Shown here: in pieces, positions 35,064 to 44,225 of the stretch
Layout of the letters: each line of letters starts with the position of its first letter
Position numbering within the stretch: position 1 is the first letter of the stretch
Source of the DNA: Defluviitaleaceae bacterium
GTDB taxonomy: Bacteria; Bacillota; Clostridia; Lachnospirales; UBA5962
Length of the DNA stretch: 64,000 nt
Direction of reading: 5' to 3'
Assembly (NCBI GenBank): GCA_009779915.1
Contig: WRBA01000005.1
Span: forward strand, 1-64,000
Program-made: the position numbers and the translations under genes
The notes under the pieces: model-generated
What the model saw: the letters and a program-made list of their open reading frames with translations, nothing else
The model's database searches: none
Told to the model about the DNA's origin: nothing

Positions 35064-35792
35064 ATGCTAAACACAAATTTCCCGTTTTATGGAATTGCAA
35101 TAATTTTATCCCTTATAGTTAATGTTATTGTCGTTATTTTCTGTGCTAAAAAATATAACTTTACAAGGGATGAATTAATAGGTGCCCTTATTTACGAAAA
35201 TGTGGGTATTATTATGGGGGCAATGGTATTATCTTATTTACAAAGCCCTTACGTACATGAAGGTTTTGATTTGACCAGAGTTGGGCTGACTGCTTACGGC
35301 GGTGTAATCGGTGCTATTGTTTGTTTGGTTATATTCGGGCTTCAATTTAAAAAGACTATAGGGCAAATGCTTTTTACATTTATGCCTTCAATCCCGATTA
35401 TGTATGCTATCGGAAAAATCGGCTGCTTTTTTGCCGGATGCTGCCACGGCATTGAATATAATGGCTTTGGAAGTGTGGTATATAACTATTCCCTCGCCGC
35501 TCCCGCAAATATAAGTCTGTTTCCTGTCCAAATAGTTGAGACCGTTGTATTTACAGGGATTTTTATATATATGATAAATAGGGCTATTAAAAACAAGTTT
35601 GATTTTAAGACTTTGGGCTTTAGTTTTATACTGTGCGGATTTGCTAAATTTGCATTAGATTTTTTGAGAATGAGCCACACCGGACAAATTTCTTTAAACC
35701 AAATAATAAGTATAGCCTTTATCATTATTGGGGTTTGGCTGTTTTTTATAGTTAACAGAGAGAAATCTATATTACAAGCAGTGGATAAATAG
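35064..35792 (+). CDS. prolipoprotein diacylglyceryl transferase-like membrane protein
   Basis: 242 aa, about seven transmembrane segments, overall Lgt-like layout with AYGGVIGAI early and GKIGCFFAGCCHG in the middle. In true Lgt the central signature is close to GRIGNFINGE. Here the Asn and Glu are replaced by a Cys-Cys-His cluster, as seen in a clostridial paralogue group. Catalytic equivalence to Lgt is therefore doubtful. A lipoprotein gene (DUF3048) lies just downstream. Confidence 0.75.
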   Translation: MLNTNFPFYGIAIILSLIVNVIVVIFCAKKYNFTRDELIGALIYENVGIIMGAMVLSYLQSPYVHEGFDLTRVGLTAYGGVIGAIVCLVIFGLQFKKTIGQMLFTFMPSIPIMYAIGKIGCFFAGCCHGIEYNGFGSVVYNYSLAAPANISLFPVQIVETVVFTGIFIYMINRAIKNKFDFKTLGFSFILCGFAKFALDFLRMSHTGQISLNQIISIAFIIIGVWLFFIVNREKSILQAVDK

Positions 35793-35935
35793 CGTTTATT
35801 ATAGTATACTATGCATATAATAAGAAATGCTGAGCAAAGTGAAGCTTTTCTACAGACATGTGCAGCAGGTACCGGTAACCGGTAAGAAGCCCGGACGCCT
35901 GAGTCAAAATTGCAACTATAAGTACCGGAGGATAT

Positions 35936-37009
35936 ATGAAAAAATTATCATTAACAATAGCTGCCTTTCTTATAGCTTTATCCATAACCGCTTGCCAAAG
36001 TCCTGCCCTCCAAGAGGCACCGGAGATGGAAATTGTTGAAGCAGTTTCCGTAGAAATTACAGCACCTGCTGACGAACCGGAGGAAATTCCCGATACCGGT
36101 CCTGATTTAACAGGTCTCAGCATGAATCCTCTCACCGGTCACTACATAGACGAGGAACTTGCTGTCCGCCGCCCTATAGCCATTGTTATTAATAATATTG
36201 GACAAGCACTGCCTCAAAGCGGTATTGCCGAAGCCGATATAATTTACGAAGTTTTAGCCGAAGGGGGCATAACCCGCCTTGTTGCTATATATAAAGAACT
36301 TAGTTCTGAAAAAATCGGTCCTGTTAGAAGTATGCGCCATTATTTCTTAGATTTCGCCTTTAACCATGATGCGATTTTTGTTCATCACGGCGGCAGCCCT
36401 CAAGGCTATGCGGCCATAAACAGTCTTAGGGTAAATAATCTTGATGGTATGCATATAGCCCGCGCCTTTTTTAGAGATCCCGAAAGGGCGGCTATCCCTC
36501 GTATGATTGAACACTCTTCTTATGCAAGGGCTTCAGGGCTTTTTGAAGAAATTGAGCTTAGAGGGCTTAGAACTGAGCTGCAAGAAGACTTTACCCTACC
36601 GTTTTTGTTTTTTGACGATGATGATGTTATAGAAGGAAATGAATATCATGAGGTAATCGTTAATTTCGCACCGGGCAGTCAAGTAGGTTTGTTTGAATAT
36701 GTCCCAGATGCGCGAATTTATTTAAGAAGCCAAAATGGCAACCCTCAAATAGATGAGTATACAGGTCAGCAGCTTGTTGTAGAGAATGTGATCATACAAT
36801 ATGTATCTATGCGCGTAATTGACGGAGAAGGGCGCAGGGATGTAAATTTAGTCGGAGAAGGGCGCGGCACACTCCATACAAGAGGTGTAGCTATACCTAT
36901 CAGATGGTCCAAAGCAAGTCATGAAGCCCCAACAATATGGACCTTTGAAAATGGGGAACCAATGAGGATTTCCAGAGGTAAAACCTGGATTTGTATAATA
37001 GCAGAGTAA
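35936..37009 (+). CDS. DUF3048 family lipoprotein (YerB-like)
   Basis: 357 aa. Lipoprotein signal peptide KKLSLTIAAFLIALSITAC with the lipobox cysteine at residue 20. Mature protein has the DUF3048 start SMNPLTGHYIDEELAVRRP and the conserved RPIAIVINNIGQALPQSGI and GPVRSMRHYF blocks. Attached to the outer face of the membrane. Function unknown. AGGAGG precedes the ATG. Confidence 0.88.
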   Translation: MKKLSLTIAAFLIALSITACQSPALQEAPEMEIVEAVSVEITAPADEPEEIPDTGPDLTGLSMNPLTGHYIDEELAVRRPIAIVINNIGQALPQSGIAEADIIYEVLAEGGITRLVAIYKELSSEKIGPVRSMRHYFLDFAFNHDAIFVHHGGSPQGYAAINSLRVNNLDGMHIARAFFRDPERAAIPRMIEHSSYARASGLFEEIELRGLRTELQEDFTLPFLFFDDDDVIEGNEYHEVIVNFAPGSQVGLFEYVPDARIYLRSQNGNPQIDEYTGQQLVVENVIIQYVSMRVIDGEGRRDVNLVGEGRGTLHTRGVAIPIRWSKASHEAPTIWTFENGEPMRISRGKTWICIIAE

Positions 37010-37010
37010 T

Positions 37011-37292
37011 TATAGTTAAATGACCTTGAAACACTAAGAAAAACTCGTTGTTTTTTCGTATTTTATCGTCAAAGGGAGAGCGACTGCTTACAGCGGTCAT
37101 CGGCGCGCTGCAACCCCCGCTATGGCAGCTCAGGAACCCTGCCATACCTTTGGGCTGGACAGTTCCTGCCAACACGCGACCCCGCATTAGTCTGCTCGCC
37201 CAAGCGTCCCGGGTATGCCAGGAGCCCGTTTCCTCAATCTGCAAAAAAACACCTGCGTTTTTCTGTTACTATTTTGAAGTAATTTCACTATA
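37011..37292. repeat. MITE-like element, copy 3 (282 bp)
   Basis: Left end TATAGTTAAATGACCTTGAA; the reverse complement of the right end begins TATAGTGAAATTACTTCAAA. Sub-terminal arms also match (AAGAAAAACTCG against CAGAAAAACGCA). The GC-rich centre (37075-37235) is unlike the AT-rich flanks and unlike the other copies, as if different cargo sits between common ends. Starts 2 bp after the DUF3048 stop. No convincing gene inside. Confidence 0.7.
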
Positions 37293-37324
37293 AAAGCCGC
37301 CGAGTATATACTAAGCGGCTTTTA
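37293..37324. terminator. terminator between the MITE-like element and the Ca2+ ATPase
   Basis: AAAAGCCGC paired with GCGGCTTTT around a 14-nt loop, followed by a T-rich stretch. Probably the original terminator of the DUF3048 gene, now displaced by the inserted element. The remaining 160 bp before the ATPase hold no feature I recognise. Confidence 0.7.
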
Positions 37325-37486
37325 ATTAGTTTTACGGTCGAATTGCGAATTGCGATGGGCATAAATACTGAAGTGTACTGACATTGTCACAATCTCATAT
37401 GCATAAACTCTCTCCCCCTCGAATATATTTTACGGACAAGCTACAAGCTATCTAAAGAAAATATTTAAGGGCAAGGAGATGAACAA

Positions 37487-40111
37487 ATGAGTTGGTATAC
37501 TAAAAGTTTCAATGATGCAATAAGAGCCTTTGATTCAGACTTAGGCTATGGCTTGACTGTGAGCCAATCAGCGCAATATCTTACAAATTACGGTCCCAAT
37601 AAGCTTGCAGAGTCTAAGAAAGTAAGTATTATCATTAAATTTTTCCTTCAATTTAATGATTTTATGATAGTGCTTTTACTGATAGCTGCAGGGATCTCAG
37701 CAGGAGTTACCCTTATACAAGGAGAGAGCGATTTTCTTGACCCTATAATAATAGTGGGAATTGTAACTTTAAACGCTATATTAGGTGTAGTCCAAGAAAG
37801 TAAGGCCGAAAAAGCAATAGAAGCACTTAAAAAAATGTCCGCCCCTAAAAGCCGGGTACTTAGAAATGGGCGTATACATGCAATTGATACTGCCGAACTT
37901 GTACCGGGAGACATTATAATGCTTAAATCCGGGGATATGGTTGGGGCCGACGCGCGGCTTATAGAGTCGGTTAATTTATCGGCTGAGGAATCGGCTCTAA
38001 CAGGGGAATCTATGCCTGCGGAAAAAAATGCCGATGGAACACCTCAAAAAGACTGCCCTATAGGAGACCGCCATACAATGGTTTTCGCCGGAACAACAAT
38101 AACTACAGGTCGTGCCAAAGCAATTGTTATAGCAACAGGTATGCATACTGAAATGGGGCGCATAGCCGATTCCCTCCTTGAAAACGGCGGGCTTGAAACG
38201 CCTTTGCAAAAAAAGCTGGCAAAAACTGGCAAAACCCTTGGGCTTGCCGCAATTATAATATGCACAATCATATTTTTAATAGGTATCTTGCAAAGATTTT
38301 CTCCTATGTTTATGTTTATGACATCGGTTAGCTTGGCTGTAGCAGCAATTCCTGAAGGGCTTCCCGCTGTCGTTACTATTGTTTTAGCTATAGGAGTCCA
38401 GCGGATGGTTAAGCGTAAGGCAGTTATCAGGAGACTTCCCGCTGTGGAAACTTTAGGCTCAGCTACTGTCATATGCTCTGACAAAACTGGTACTTTAACT
38501 CAAAATAAAATGAGTGTAGTTGAAATAGACGGAAATAATAAGGAATTAATGCTAAAATACGCCTGTCTATGTAATGACACAATAGTTGATATAAAAGGGA
38601 GCGGACCTGAGTTTATGGGCGATCCTACCGAATCCGCTTTGGTTAGTGCCGCTTATGAGTCTTTTATATCAAAACCTGACTTAGATAAAGAGTATCCACG
38701 TGTTAGGGAGATTTCTTTCGACTCTAAAAGAAAACTTATGAGTACACTACATAAGGATGGCGAAGGCTATATCCTAATTACAAAAGGTGCCCCTGATGTG
38801 CTTATTACAAAAAGTAATTTAGAAGATAAGGATAAGCGGGATTTTCTTGCCAGAAACAATATTATGGCAAGCCGCGCCCTTCGCGTCCTTGCAATTGGTT
38901 ATAAAAAAATAGCTGATTTACCTGCTCTTCCAAAAAATGGGCAAGATACTTCCTTGGAAAACGACCTCACATTCTTAGGGCTTATAGGTCTTATTGACCC
39001 GCCGCGCCCTGAGGCTAAATCCGCTGTTATTTTATGTAAAAAAGCCGGCATAAAACCTGTGATGATAACAGGCGACCATGTAATAACTGCCCGTGCCATA
39101 GCTGAAAACCTCGGTATACTTACCCAAGGAGACAAAGCTATTACCGGAGCCGAACTCTCTAAAGTACCTTCTGAGGAATTAGTTGAAATTATAGATGACT
39201 ATACTGTATTTGCCAGGGTATCTCCTGAGCACAAGGTTCAAATTGTCAAAGCATATAAGGCTAAAGGTTATATAGTAGCTATGACAGGTGACGGAATAAA
39301 TGATGCCCCTGCATTAAAAGCTGCCGATATAGGCTGTGCCATGGGCATAACAGGCACGGATGTGGCAAAAGGTGCCGCTGATATGATACTCCAAGATGAT
39401 AATTTCGCAACAATAGTTGAAGCTATCAGAGAAGGCCGCAGCATATATCAAAATATCCGTAAAGCCGTTCATTTTCTCCTTTCCAGTAATATAGGGGAAA
39501 TTATAACAATATTAGCAGCTATATTCGCAGGGCTTGCCGTACCTCTTCTTGCTATACAGCTTCTTTGGGTAAATTTAGTGACCGATAGTTTTCCGGCTCT
39601 TGCTTTGGGAGTAGACCCGGCTGATGAGGATATAATGGAAAACCCTTCAGCCAAAACCGGTGATAATCTTTTTACCCCCGAACTTTGGAAGCGTATAATA
39701 TTAGAAGGAGCAATGATTGGCGGCTTGTCTTTAACTGCTTTCGTTTATGGTACAACCCGTCATGATGCTCCCGGCGAAATTTGGATAGGGCGCACTATGT
39801 GCTTTGCTGTGCTTGGCATATCCCAGCTGGTTCATGCTTTTAATATGCGCTCAGAAAAAAGTCTCCTTAAAATAAGACCATTTTCAAATATATATTTAGT
39901 AGGAGCATTTTTTGCGGGGCTTCTTCTTCAGATTACGGTTATTATGACTCCTGCCATTTCTACTGTTTTTGGCTCAATACCTTTAAACTTAGAACAGTGG
40001 TCTATAGTAGCACTTTTAAGTATCATGCCATTAATTATTGTCGAGATAGAAAAATTTGTATATTCTCACAAACAAACATTCATTTGGAAGGCGCAAATTC
40101 ATCAAAAATAA
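37487..40111 (+). CDS. P-type Ca2+-transporting ATPase (P2 type)
   Basis: 874 aa, a cation pump of the SERCA/PMCA-like P2 class. It has the cation-transporter N-terminal domain, the actuator motif LTGESMP, the M4 motif PEGLPAVVT, the phosphorylation site [12 protein letters not shown] (Asp near 334) and [13 protein letters not shown]. The M6 motif is [13 protein letters not shown], where the Asn and Asp match calcium ligands. Ten membrane segments fit the pattern. Exports Ca2+ from the cytoplasm. Single gene with AAGGAG before the ATG. Confidence 0.92.
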   Translation: MSWYTKSFNDAIRAFDSDLGYGLTVSQSAQYLTNYGPNKLAESKKVSIIIKFFLQFNDFMIVLLLIAAGISAGVTLIQGESDFLDPIIIVGIVTLNAILGVVQESKAEKAIEALKKMSAPKSRVLRNGRIHAIDTAELVPGDIIMLKSGDMVGADARLIESVNLSAEESALTGESMPAEKNADGTPQKDCPIGDRHTMVFAGTTITTGRAKAIVIATGMHTEMGRIADSLLENGGLETPLQKKLAKTGKTLGLAAIIICTIIFLIGILQRFSPMFMFMTSVSLAVAAIPEGLPAVVTIVLAIGVQRMVKRKAVIRRLPAVETLGSATVICSDKTGTLTQNKMSVVEIDGNNKELMLKYACLCNDTIVDIKGSGPEFMGDPTESALVSAAYESFISKPDLDKEYPRVREISFDSKRKLMSTLHKDGEGYILITKGAPDVLITKSNLEDKDKRDFLARNNIMASRALRVLAIGYKKIADLPALPKNGQDTSLENDLTFLGLIGLIDPPRPEAKSAVILCKKAGIKPVMITGDHVITARAIAENLGILTQGDKAITGAELSKVPSEELVEIIDDYTVFARVSPEHKVQIVKAYKAKGYIVAMTGDGINDAPALKAADIGCAMGITGTDVAKGAADMILQDDNFATIVEAIREGRSIYQNIRKAVHFLLSSNIGEIITILAAIFAGLAVPLLAIQLLWVNLVTDSFPALALGVDPADEDIMENPSAKTGDNLFTPELWKRIILEGAMIGGLSLTAFVYGTTRHDAPGEIWIGRTMCFAVLGISQLVHAFNMRSEKSLLKIRPFSNIYLVGAFFAGLLLQITVIMTPAISTVFGSIPLNLEQWSIVALLSIMPLIIVEIEKFVYSHKQTFIWKAQIHQK

Positions 40112-40134
40112 CACAAACTAATCCTTCCCTTTTA

Positions 40135-40182
40135 AATCTATATATAGTATAATGTACATACACTCACTACTATATATAGTAG
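40135..40182 (+). promoter_or_regulatory. two NrdR boxes and a -10 element upstream of nrdD
   Basis: Two copies of CTATATATAG (40138-40147 and 40170-40179) match the core of the NrdR box exactly (CWATATATWG). Their centres are 32 bp apart, about three helical turns, as known for NrdR sites. TATAAT (40148-40153) lies between them, so bound NrdR would cover the promoter. NrdR represses ribonucleotide reductase genes in response to dATP. The nrdR gene is not in the window. Confidence 0.85.
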
Positions 40183-40185
40183 TTG

Positions 40186-40395
40186 TAACTTGTCGAAAAA
40201 GTGGCAAAGCCCACCCTGTGGATTTAAAGTCTGCGACGCTTTAAATCCATTCTATATCGACAGTAAGCCGCCTGCCTATCCGCCCATTGGGCGGCTCTAA
40301 TCCGCAGACCGCAGGTAAGCAAAGCGAAGCCTGCAAGCCGATTCATACCGACAGTACTCGTTAAAATCTGCTACGTAGATTTTAACGAAAGGTCG
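40186..40395. repeat. family A palindromic repeat, copy 6, inside the nrdD leader
   Basis: Contains the closing module GTGGATTTAAAGTCTGCGAC in one orientation and the opening module GCCGATTCATACCGACAGTA in the other. Between them are CCGCCTGCCTATCCGCCC with GGGCGG. It ends with the hairpin TCGTTAAAATCTGC/GCAGATTTTAACGA-like at 40359-40389. It lies between the NrdR-controlled promoter and the nrdD ribosome-binding site and is therefore transcribed as 5' UTR. Confidence 0.7.
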
Positions 40396-40421
40396 ATAGA
40401 CCGTATATCAAGGAGGATAAA

Positions 40422-42755
40422 ATGTTACTTTTACAACAGCAAAACAACATACTTACTGCCATAGTCAAAAGGGATGGACGCACGGCAATTTTTGATGAAG
40501 AAAAAATCGTTGAAGCAATAAAGAAAAGTTTCCAAGCTGTAGGGGATTATAGAAATTACAGCTATTATCAGCAAATATCGTCGGATGTTTTAAGGACTCT
40601 TTTTGAGCGCGGCATTACTCCGCCTACAGTTGAACAGGTTCAGGATACTGTGGAAGAAGTACTTATGAAAAACGGTCACCCACAAGTGGCAAAAGCCTAT
40701 ATTCTTTACCGTGCCGAGCGCAGCCGCATAAGAGAAATGAACACCCGCCTTATGCAAATTTATGAGGAAATAACTTTAAAAGACTCTAAAGATTCCGACA
40801 TCAAGCGTGAAAATGCCAATGTAAACGGCGATACCGCCATGGGCACTATGCTAAAATACGGCTCTGAGGGAGCTAAGCAGTTTTACGATATGTTTGTCCT
40901 AAACCCTGAACATTCAAAAGCCCATAAAGATGGTGATATCCATATACATGATTTGGATTTTCTTACAATGACTACAACTTGCTGCCAGATTGATATTGTA
41001 AAACTGTTTAAAGACGGTTTCTCCACAGGTCACGGCACCCTTAGGGAGCCTAAATATATCGGCAGTTATTCGGCTCTTGCTTGTATCGCAATACAATCTA
41101 ACCAAAACGACCAGCATGGCGGTCAATCTATCGCAAATTTTGATTACGGCTTGGCTTTAGGAGTTCAAAAAACCTTTGTATGCCAGTATTTTCAGAATAT
41201 GCTCCAATCTCTTGAGCTTATTGCGAACTTTGATGGGGAGGAAGTACTTGAGTCTGTTCACGAAAGGCTTCACGAATCCGGGCTTACCCTTCGTATGGAA
41301 AATTATGGCGAGTTTTTAGAAGCTGAGCGGGCTAAACTCCTTGAACTTGGCATTGAGGACTCCCTCATTAAAAAATGCCAGCAAAGCTCCGTTAAAAACT
41401 CTATTAAAGGCACTGATAAAGACACTTATAAGGCAATGGTTGCTTTGGTTCATAATTTAAACACAATGCACTCACGTGCAGGGGCGCAGGTTCCTTTCTC
41501 TACTATTAATTACGGTATGGATTATTCTCCCGAAGGGCGTATGGTTATTAAAAATGCTCTTTTAGCTTTGGAAGCCGGACTCGGTAATGGGGAAACACCG
41601 ATATTCCCAATACATGTATTTAGGATTAAAGAAGGGGTAAATTACAATCCCGGCGACCCCAATTACGACTTATTTAAACTTGCCTGCAAGGTAAGCGCTA
41701 AGCGGCTTTTCCCTACATTTGCTTTTGTGGATGCGCCTTTTAACCTTAAATACTATAAGGAAGGTCACCCTGAAACTGAAATCGCTTACATGGGCTGCCG
41801 TACAAGAGTTGTGGCAAATGTACACGACCCTTCTAACGAAACTATTTACGGCAGGGGTAACTTAAGCTTTACTTCCATTAATCTTCCCCGCATAGGCATT
41901 AAATCCGACGGCGATTTAAACGCTTTCTTTAATGAGCTTGATGAAAAAATTGATATGGCGGCAAATCAAATCCTTGAACGTTTTGAAATTCAGGCAAATA
42001 AAAAAGTCCGTAATTATCCATTTTTAATGGGTGAAGGTATTTGGCACGGCTCTGATAAACTTGGTCCTGACGATAAGGTGGGGGAAGTACTTAAGCATGG
42101 CACTCTATCCATAGGCTTTATAGGTCTTGCGGAATGCTTAATTGCCCTTACGGGCAGCCACCATGGTGAATCCACGGAAGCTCAGGAGCTTGGCGTTAAA
42201 ATAATCAGCCATATGAGAAAACGTGTTGATGAATGGGCCGTGGCTAACAAGCTTAACTTCTCCCTCCTTGCCACTCCGGCGGAAGGATTATGCGGGCGCT
42301 TTGTAGGTATGGACAGAAGACTTTACGGCGAAATGGACGGCATCACCGATAAGGAATATTATACAAACAGCTTCCATATCCCTGTAGGCTATAAAATATC
42401 AGCATTTGATAAAATCAAGCTTGAAGCACCTTACCACGAATTTACAAATGCCGGACATATTACCTATGTTGAAATGGACGGCGATATGGCTAAAAATGTG
42501 GACGCCTTTGAAAAAATCATACGCCATATGAAAGAGAGCGGCATAGGCTACGGCTCAATAAACCATCCTGTGGACAGAGACCCGCTATGCGGCTACACAG
42601 GCACCATAAACGACACCTGCCCTAAATGTAACCGCAGCGAAGCTGACTTGCCTTTCGAGCGTATAAGAAGGATTACAGGGTATTTGGTAGGTACCTTGGA
42701 TAGGTTTAATAACGCCAAACTTGCCGAGGTACGGGATAGGATAAATCATCAGTAG
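40422..42755 (+). CDS. nrdD: anaerobic ribonucleoside-triphosphate reductase (class III)
   Basis: 777 aa glycyl radical enzyme reducing NTPs to dNTPs without oxygen. N-terminal ATP-cone (about 10-100, IVKRDGRTAIFDEEKIVEAI) for allosteric control. The C-terminal zinc site is in CGYTGTINDTCPKC. The glycyl radical loop is RRITGYLVG close to the end. AAGGAGG lies 6 bp before the ATG. The activase nrdG, which commonly follows, is not present; the next gene is a MerR regulator after a terminator. So the activase must be encoded elsewhere. Confidence 0.96.
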   Translation: MLLLQQQNNILTAIVKRDGRTAIFDEEKIVEAIKKSFQAVGDYRNYSYYQQISSDVLRTLFERGITPPTVEQVQDTVEEVLMKNGHPQVAKAYILYRAERSRIREMNTRLMQIYEEITLKDSKDSDIKRENANVNGDTAMGTMLKYGSEGAKQFYDMFVLNPEHSKAHKDGDIHIHDLDFLTMTTTCCQIDIVKLFKDGFSTGHGTLREPKYIGSYSALACIAIQSNQNDQHGGQSIANFDYGLALGVQKTFVCQYFQNMLQSLELIANFDGEEVLESVHERLHESGLTLRMENYGEFLEAERAKLLELGIEDSLIKKCQQSSVKNSIKGTDKDTYKAMVALVHNLNTMHSRAGAQVPFSTINYGMDYSPEGRMVIKNALLALEAGLGNGETPIFPIHVFRIKEGVNYNPGDPNYDLFKLACKVSAKRLFPTFAFVDAPFNLKYYKEGHPETEIAYMGCRTRVVANVHDPSNETIYGRGNLSFTSINLPRIGIKSDGDLNAFFNELDEKIDMAANQILERFEIQANKKVRNYPFLMGEGIWHGSDKLGPDDKVGEVLKHGTLSIGFIGLAECLIALTGSHHGESTEAQELGVKIISHMRKRVDEWAVANKLNFSLLATPAEGLCGRFVGMDRRLYGEMDGITDKEYYTNSFHIPVGYKISAFDKIKLEAPYHEFTNAGHITYVEMDGDMAKNVDAFEKIIRHMKESGIGYGSINHPVDRDPLCGYTGTINDTCPKCNRSEADLPFERIRRITGYLVGTLDRFNNAKLAEVRDRINHQ

Positions 42756-42794
42756 TGTAAATAATAGAAGTTGCTAGATATAGTCAACGCAGAT

Positions 42795-42843
42795 AAAGGC
42801 TGACACTCAGAGGATAAAACGCCTCTTGGTGCCAGCCTTTTTT
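42795..42843 (+). terminator. terminator after nrdD
   Basis: AAAGGCTG.CAC paired with GTGCCAGCCTTT, with an inner GAGG/CCTC stem, followed by six T. It cuts nrdD off from the MerR gene. Confidence 0.8.
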
Positions 42844-42934
42844 AAGGAAATCAACTATATTTATATTTTTTTCAAAAAGGGGTTGCTTATGAAGTAGGTT
42901 TATGAATTATATTATAAGGTGGAGGTCACGAGCT

Positions 42935-43732
42935 GTGGAAAAATACAAAGTAATACCACAAGGTTATATGTTGGTAGGAGAGATTGCAAAGAAAATGGGC
43001 GTACCTGTCAGCACTTTACATTATTATGATAAAAAAGGCGTATTGTCACCGGCTTCGGAGAGTAAAGGGGGACGTAGACTTTATACTCACAAAGATATTG
43101 TGCGGCTATCACAAATCCAATCAATGAAACATTTAGGATTTTCCCTTGAAGATATTAAAACCCGGCTACCCTTGATTGATACGCCGGAAGAAATGTCAAA
43201 TATCCTTACAGATCAAGCAAAAGAAATCCGAGAAAAAATTAACCATCTGAAGGATTCATTGGATGCTGTAGAGAAGTTAAATGCGGAAGTATTGCAAATG
43301 GAAACTGTGGATTGGGAGAAATGCGCGGATATCATAGCTCTTTTACAAGCCAACAGCGATTCATATTTAGCAGTTAAGCATTTTGATAACAGTACACTCG
43401 ACCACTATCGCAGTCGCTTTGATAAAGAAAGCGGAAGTTATGTACTTAACACTTACAAAAAGCTGACAAAAAAAGTGAAAGAACTACAGATAAAAGGGCT
43501 TTTACCTGAAAGTGAACAAGGACAAGCACTTGCAAAAGACTGGTGGGATATGATTATGGATTTTACAGACGGCGATATGAGCCTATTGCCTGAACTTTCT
43601 AAACTTGCCGATAAATTAAGTGATAATGAAGAGAACAATAAATTTGAGGTGAATTTAGACTTTATTGATAAAGCAATGAGAATTTACTTTACAAATCTTG
43701 GATATAATCCATTTGACAAGGAGGAAATATAG
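42935..43732 (+). CDS. MerR family transcriptional regulator
   Basis: About 265 aa. N-terminal MerR helix-turn-helix (LVGEIAKKMGVPVSTLHYYD then GRRLYTHKDIVRL), a coiled-coil dimer helix (about 85-120), and a C-terminal effector domain resembling the TipAS antibiotic-binding type. GTG at 42935 has GGAGGT 8 bp upstream and is preferred over the earlier ATG. The next small membrane protein gene starts immediately after the stop and may be its target. The inducer is not identifiable. Confidence 0.85.
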   Translation: MEKYKVIPQGYMLVGEIAKKMGVPVSTLHYYDKKGVLSPASESKGGRRLYTHKDIVRLSQIQSMKHLGFSLEDIKTRLPLIDTPEEMSNILTDQAKEIREKINHLKDSLDAVEKLNAEVLQMETVDWEKCADIIALLQANSDSYLAVKHFDNSTLDHYRSRFDKESGSYVLNTYKKLTKKVKELQIKGLLPESEQGQALAKDWWDMIMDFTDGDMSLLPELSKLADKLSDNEENNKFEVNLDFIDKAMRIYFTNLGYNPFDKEEI

Positions 43733-43733
43733 T

Positions 43734-43934
43734 ATGAAAAACAAAGATAACAAAACAATCAGCAGTATATTAAAGGCTGTGCCTCTTGCTATGGGAGTCG
43801 CTGTTGTTGTGCTTTCTATTCTAAATGAGATTGAAACGCAATCTGCTATTATCATGCTTGGCATTGGTTTAGCTTGCTTGGCTATTGGCACGTTAAACGA
43901 CAGTAAGAGCGAGGAAAAATCTTGTAATACATAA
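43734..43934 (+). CDS. small two-helix membrane protein
   Basis: 66 aa with two hydrophobic helices (ILKAVPLAMGVAVVVLSI and SAIIMLGIGLACLAIGTL) and a charged C-terminus. The start has AAGGAGG 9 bp upstream, overlapping the end of the merR-type gene. Function unknown; it is probably co-expressed with the regulator. Confidence 0.7.
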   Translation: MKNKDNKTISSILKAVPLAMGVAVVVLSILNEIETQSAIIMLGIGLACLAIGTLNDSKSEEKSCNT

Positions 43935-43965
43935 GACTAAAAATATGATTAATATGTTATATAGT

Positions 43966-44104
43966 GAATTTAAACTTAGGTCAAGGAGAATCGAACCTTA
44001 ACCTAATACAAACAAAAACAGCCCCGCCTCAAAATTCGCTTTTAAGGCAGGGCAATATCCTTGTGCAAAGTCTGTACTTTGAGACTTTGGCATCGAAGAT
44101 TTTA
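43966..44104. repeat. partial copy of the GTCAAGGAG element
   Basis: TATAGTGAATTT at 43966 and TTAGGTCAAGGAGAATCGAA at 43977-43996, followed by AACCTTAACC and a GCCCCGCC block. Ends and contents recall the 111-bp element at 11280-11390 (GTCAAGGAGAGTCGAACCTT). The opposite inverted end is missing, so this looks truncated or decayed. Confidence 0.5.
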
Positions 44105-44220
44105 AATCCGCAGCCTGGACTTCGTCCGGGCAAGGGAAATCGGTTGCCAGCAAGCTTTAGCTTGCAAGCCGATTCATACCGACCGTAAACTCAAAAAAAG
44201 CGGCAAAGCCGCTTTTTTTG
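44105..44220. repeat. family A palindromic repeat, copy 7, with the rpoC terminator
   Basis: On the minus strand: hairpin (44192-44220, AAAAAAAGCGGC paired with GCCGCTTTTTTT), GAGTTTACGGTCGGTATGAA, the palindrome GCAAGCTAAAGCTTGC, CGATTTCCCTTGCCCGGACG, and closing GCGGATTTAAAATC. The hairpin is a strong bidirectional terminator 5 bp beyond the rpoC stop and must end the rpoBC transcript. Confidence 0.75.
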
Positions 44221-44225
44221 AAACT

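Noticed and set aside
36900-37244. 114-codon minus-strand frame over the MITE-like element copy 3
   Set aside because: It spans the end of the DUF3048 gene and the repeat, with no ribosome-binding site and no coherent domain pattern.
40192-40199. Spo0A box (TGTCGAAA) before nrdD
   Set aside because: It is part of the hairpin of a family A repeat and sits downstream of the promoter; a chance match is likely.
42755-42934. A missed nrdG after nrdD
   Set aside because: The gap is only 180 bp, contains a terminator, and no frame carries a radical-SAM CxxxCxxC motif.
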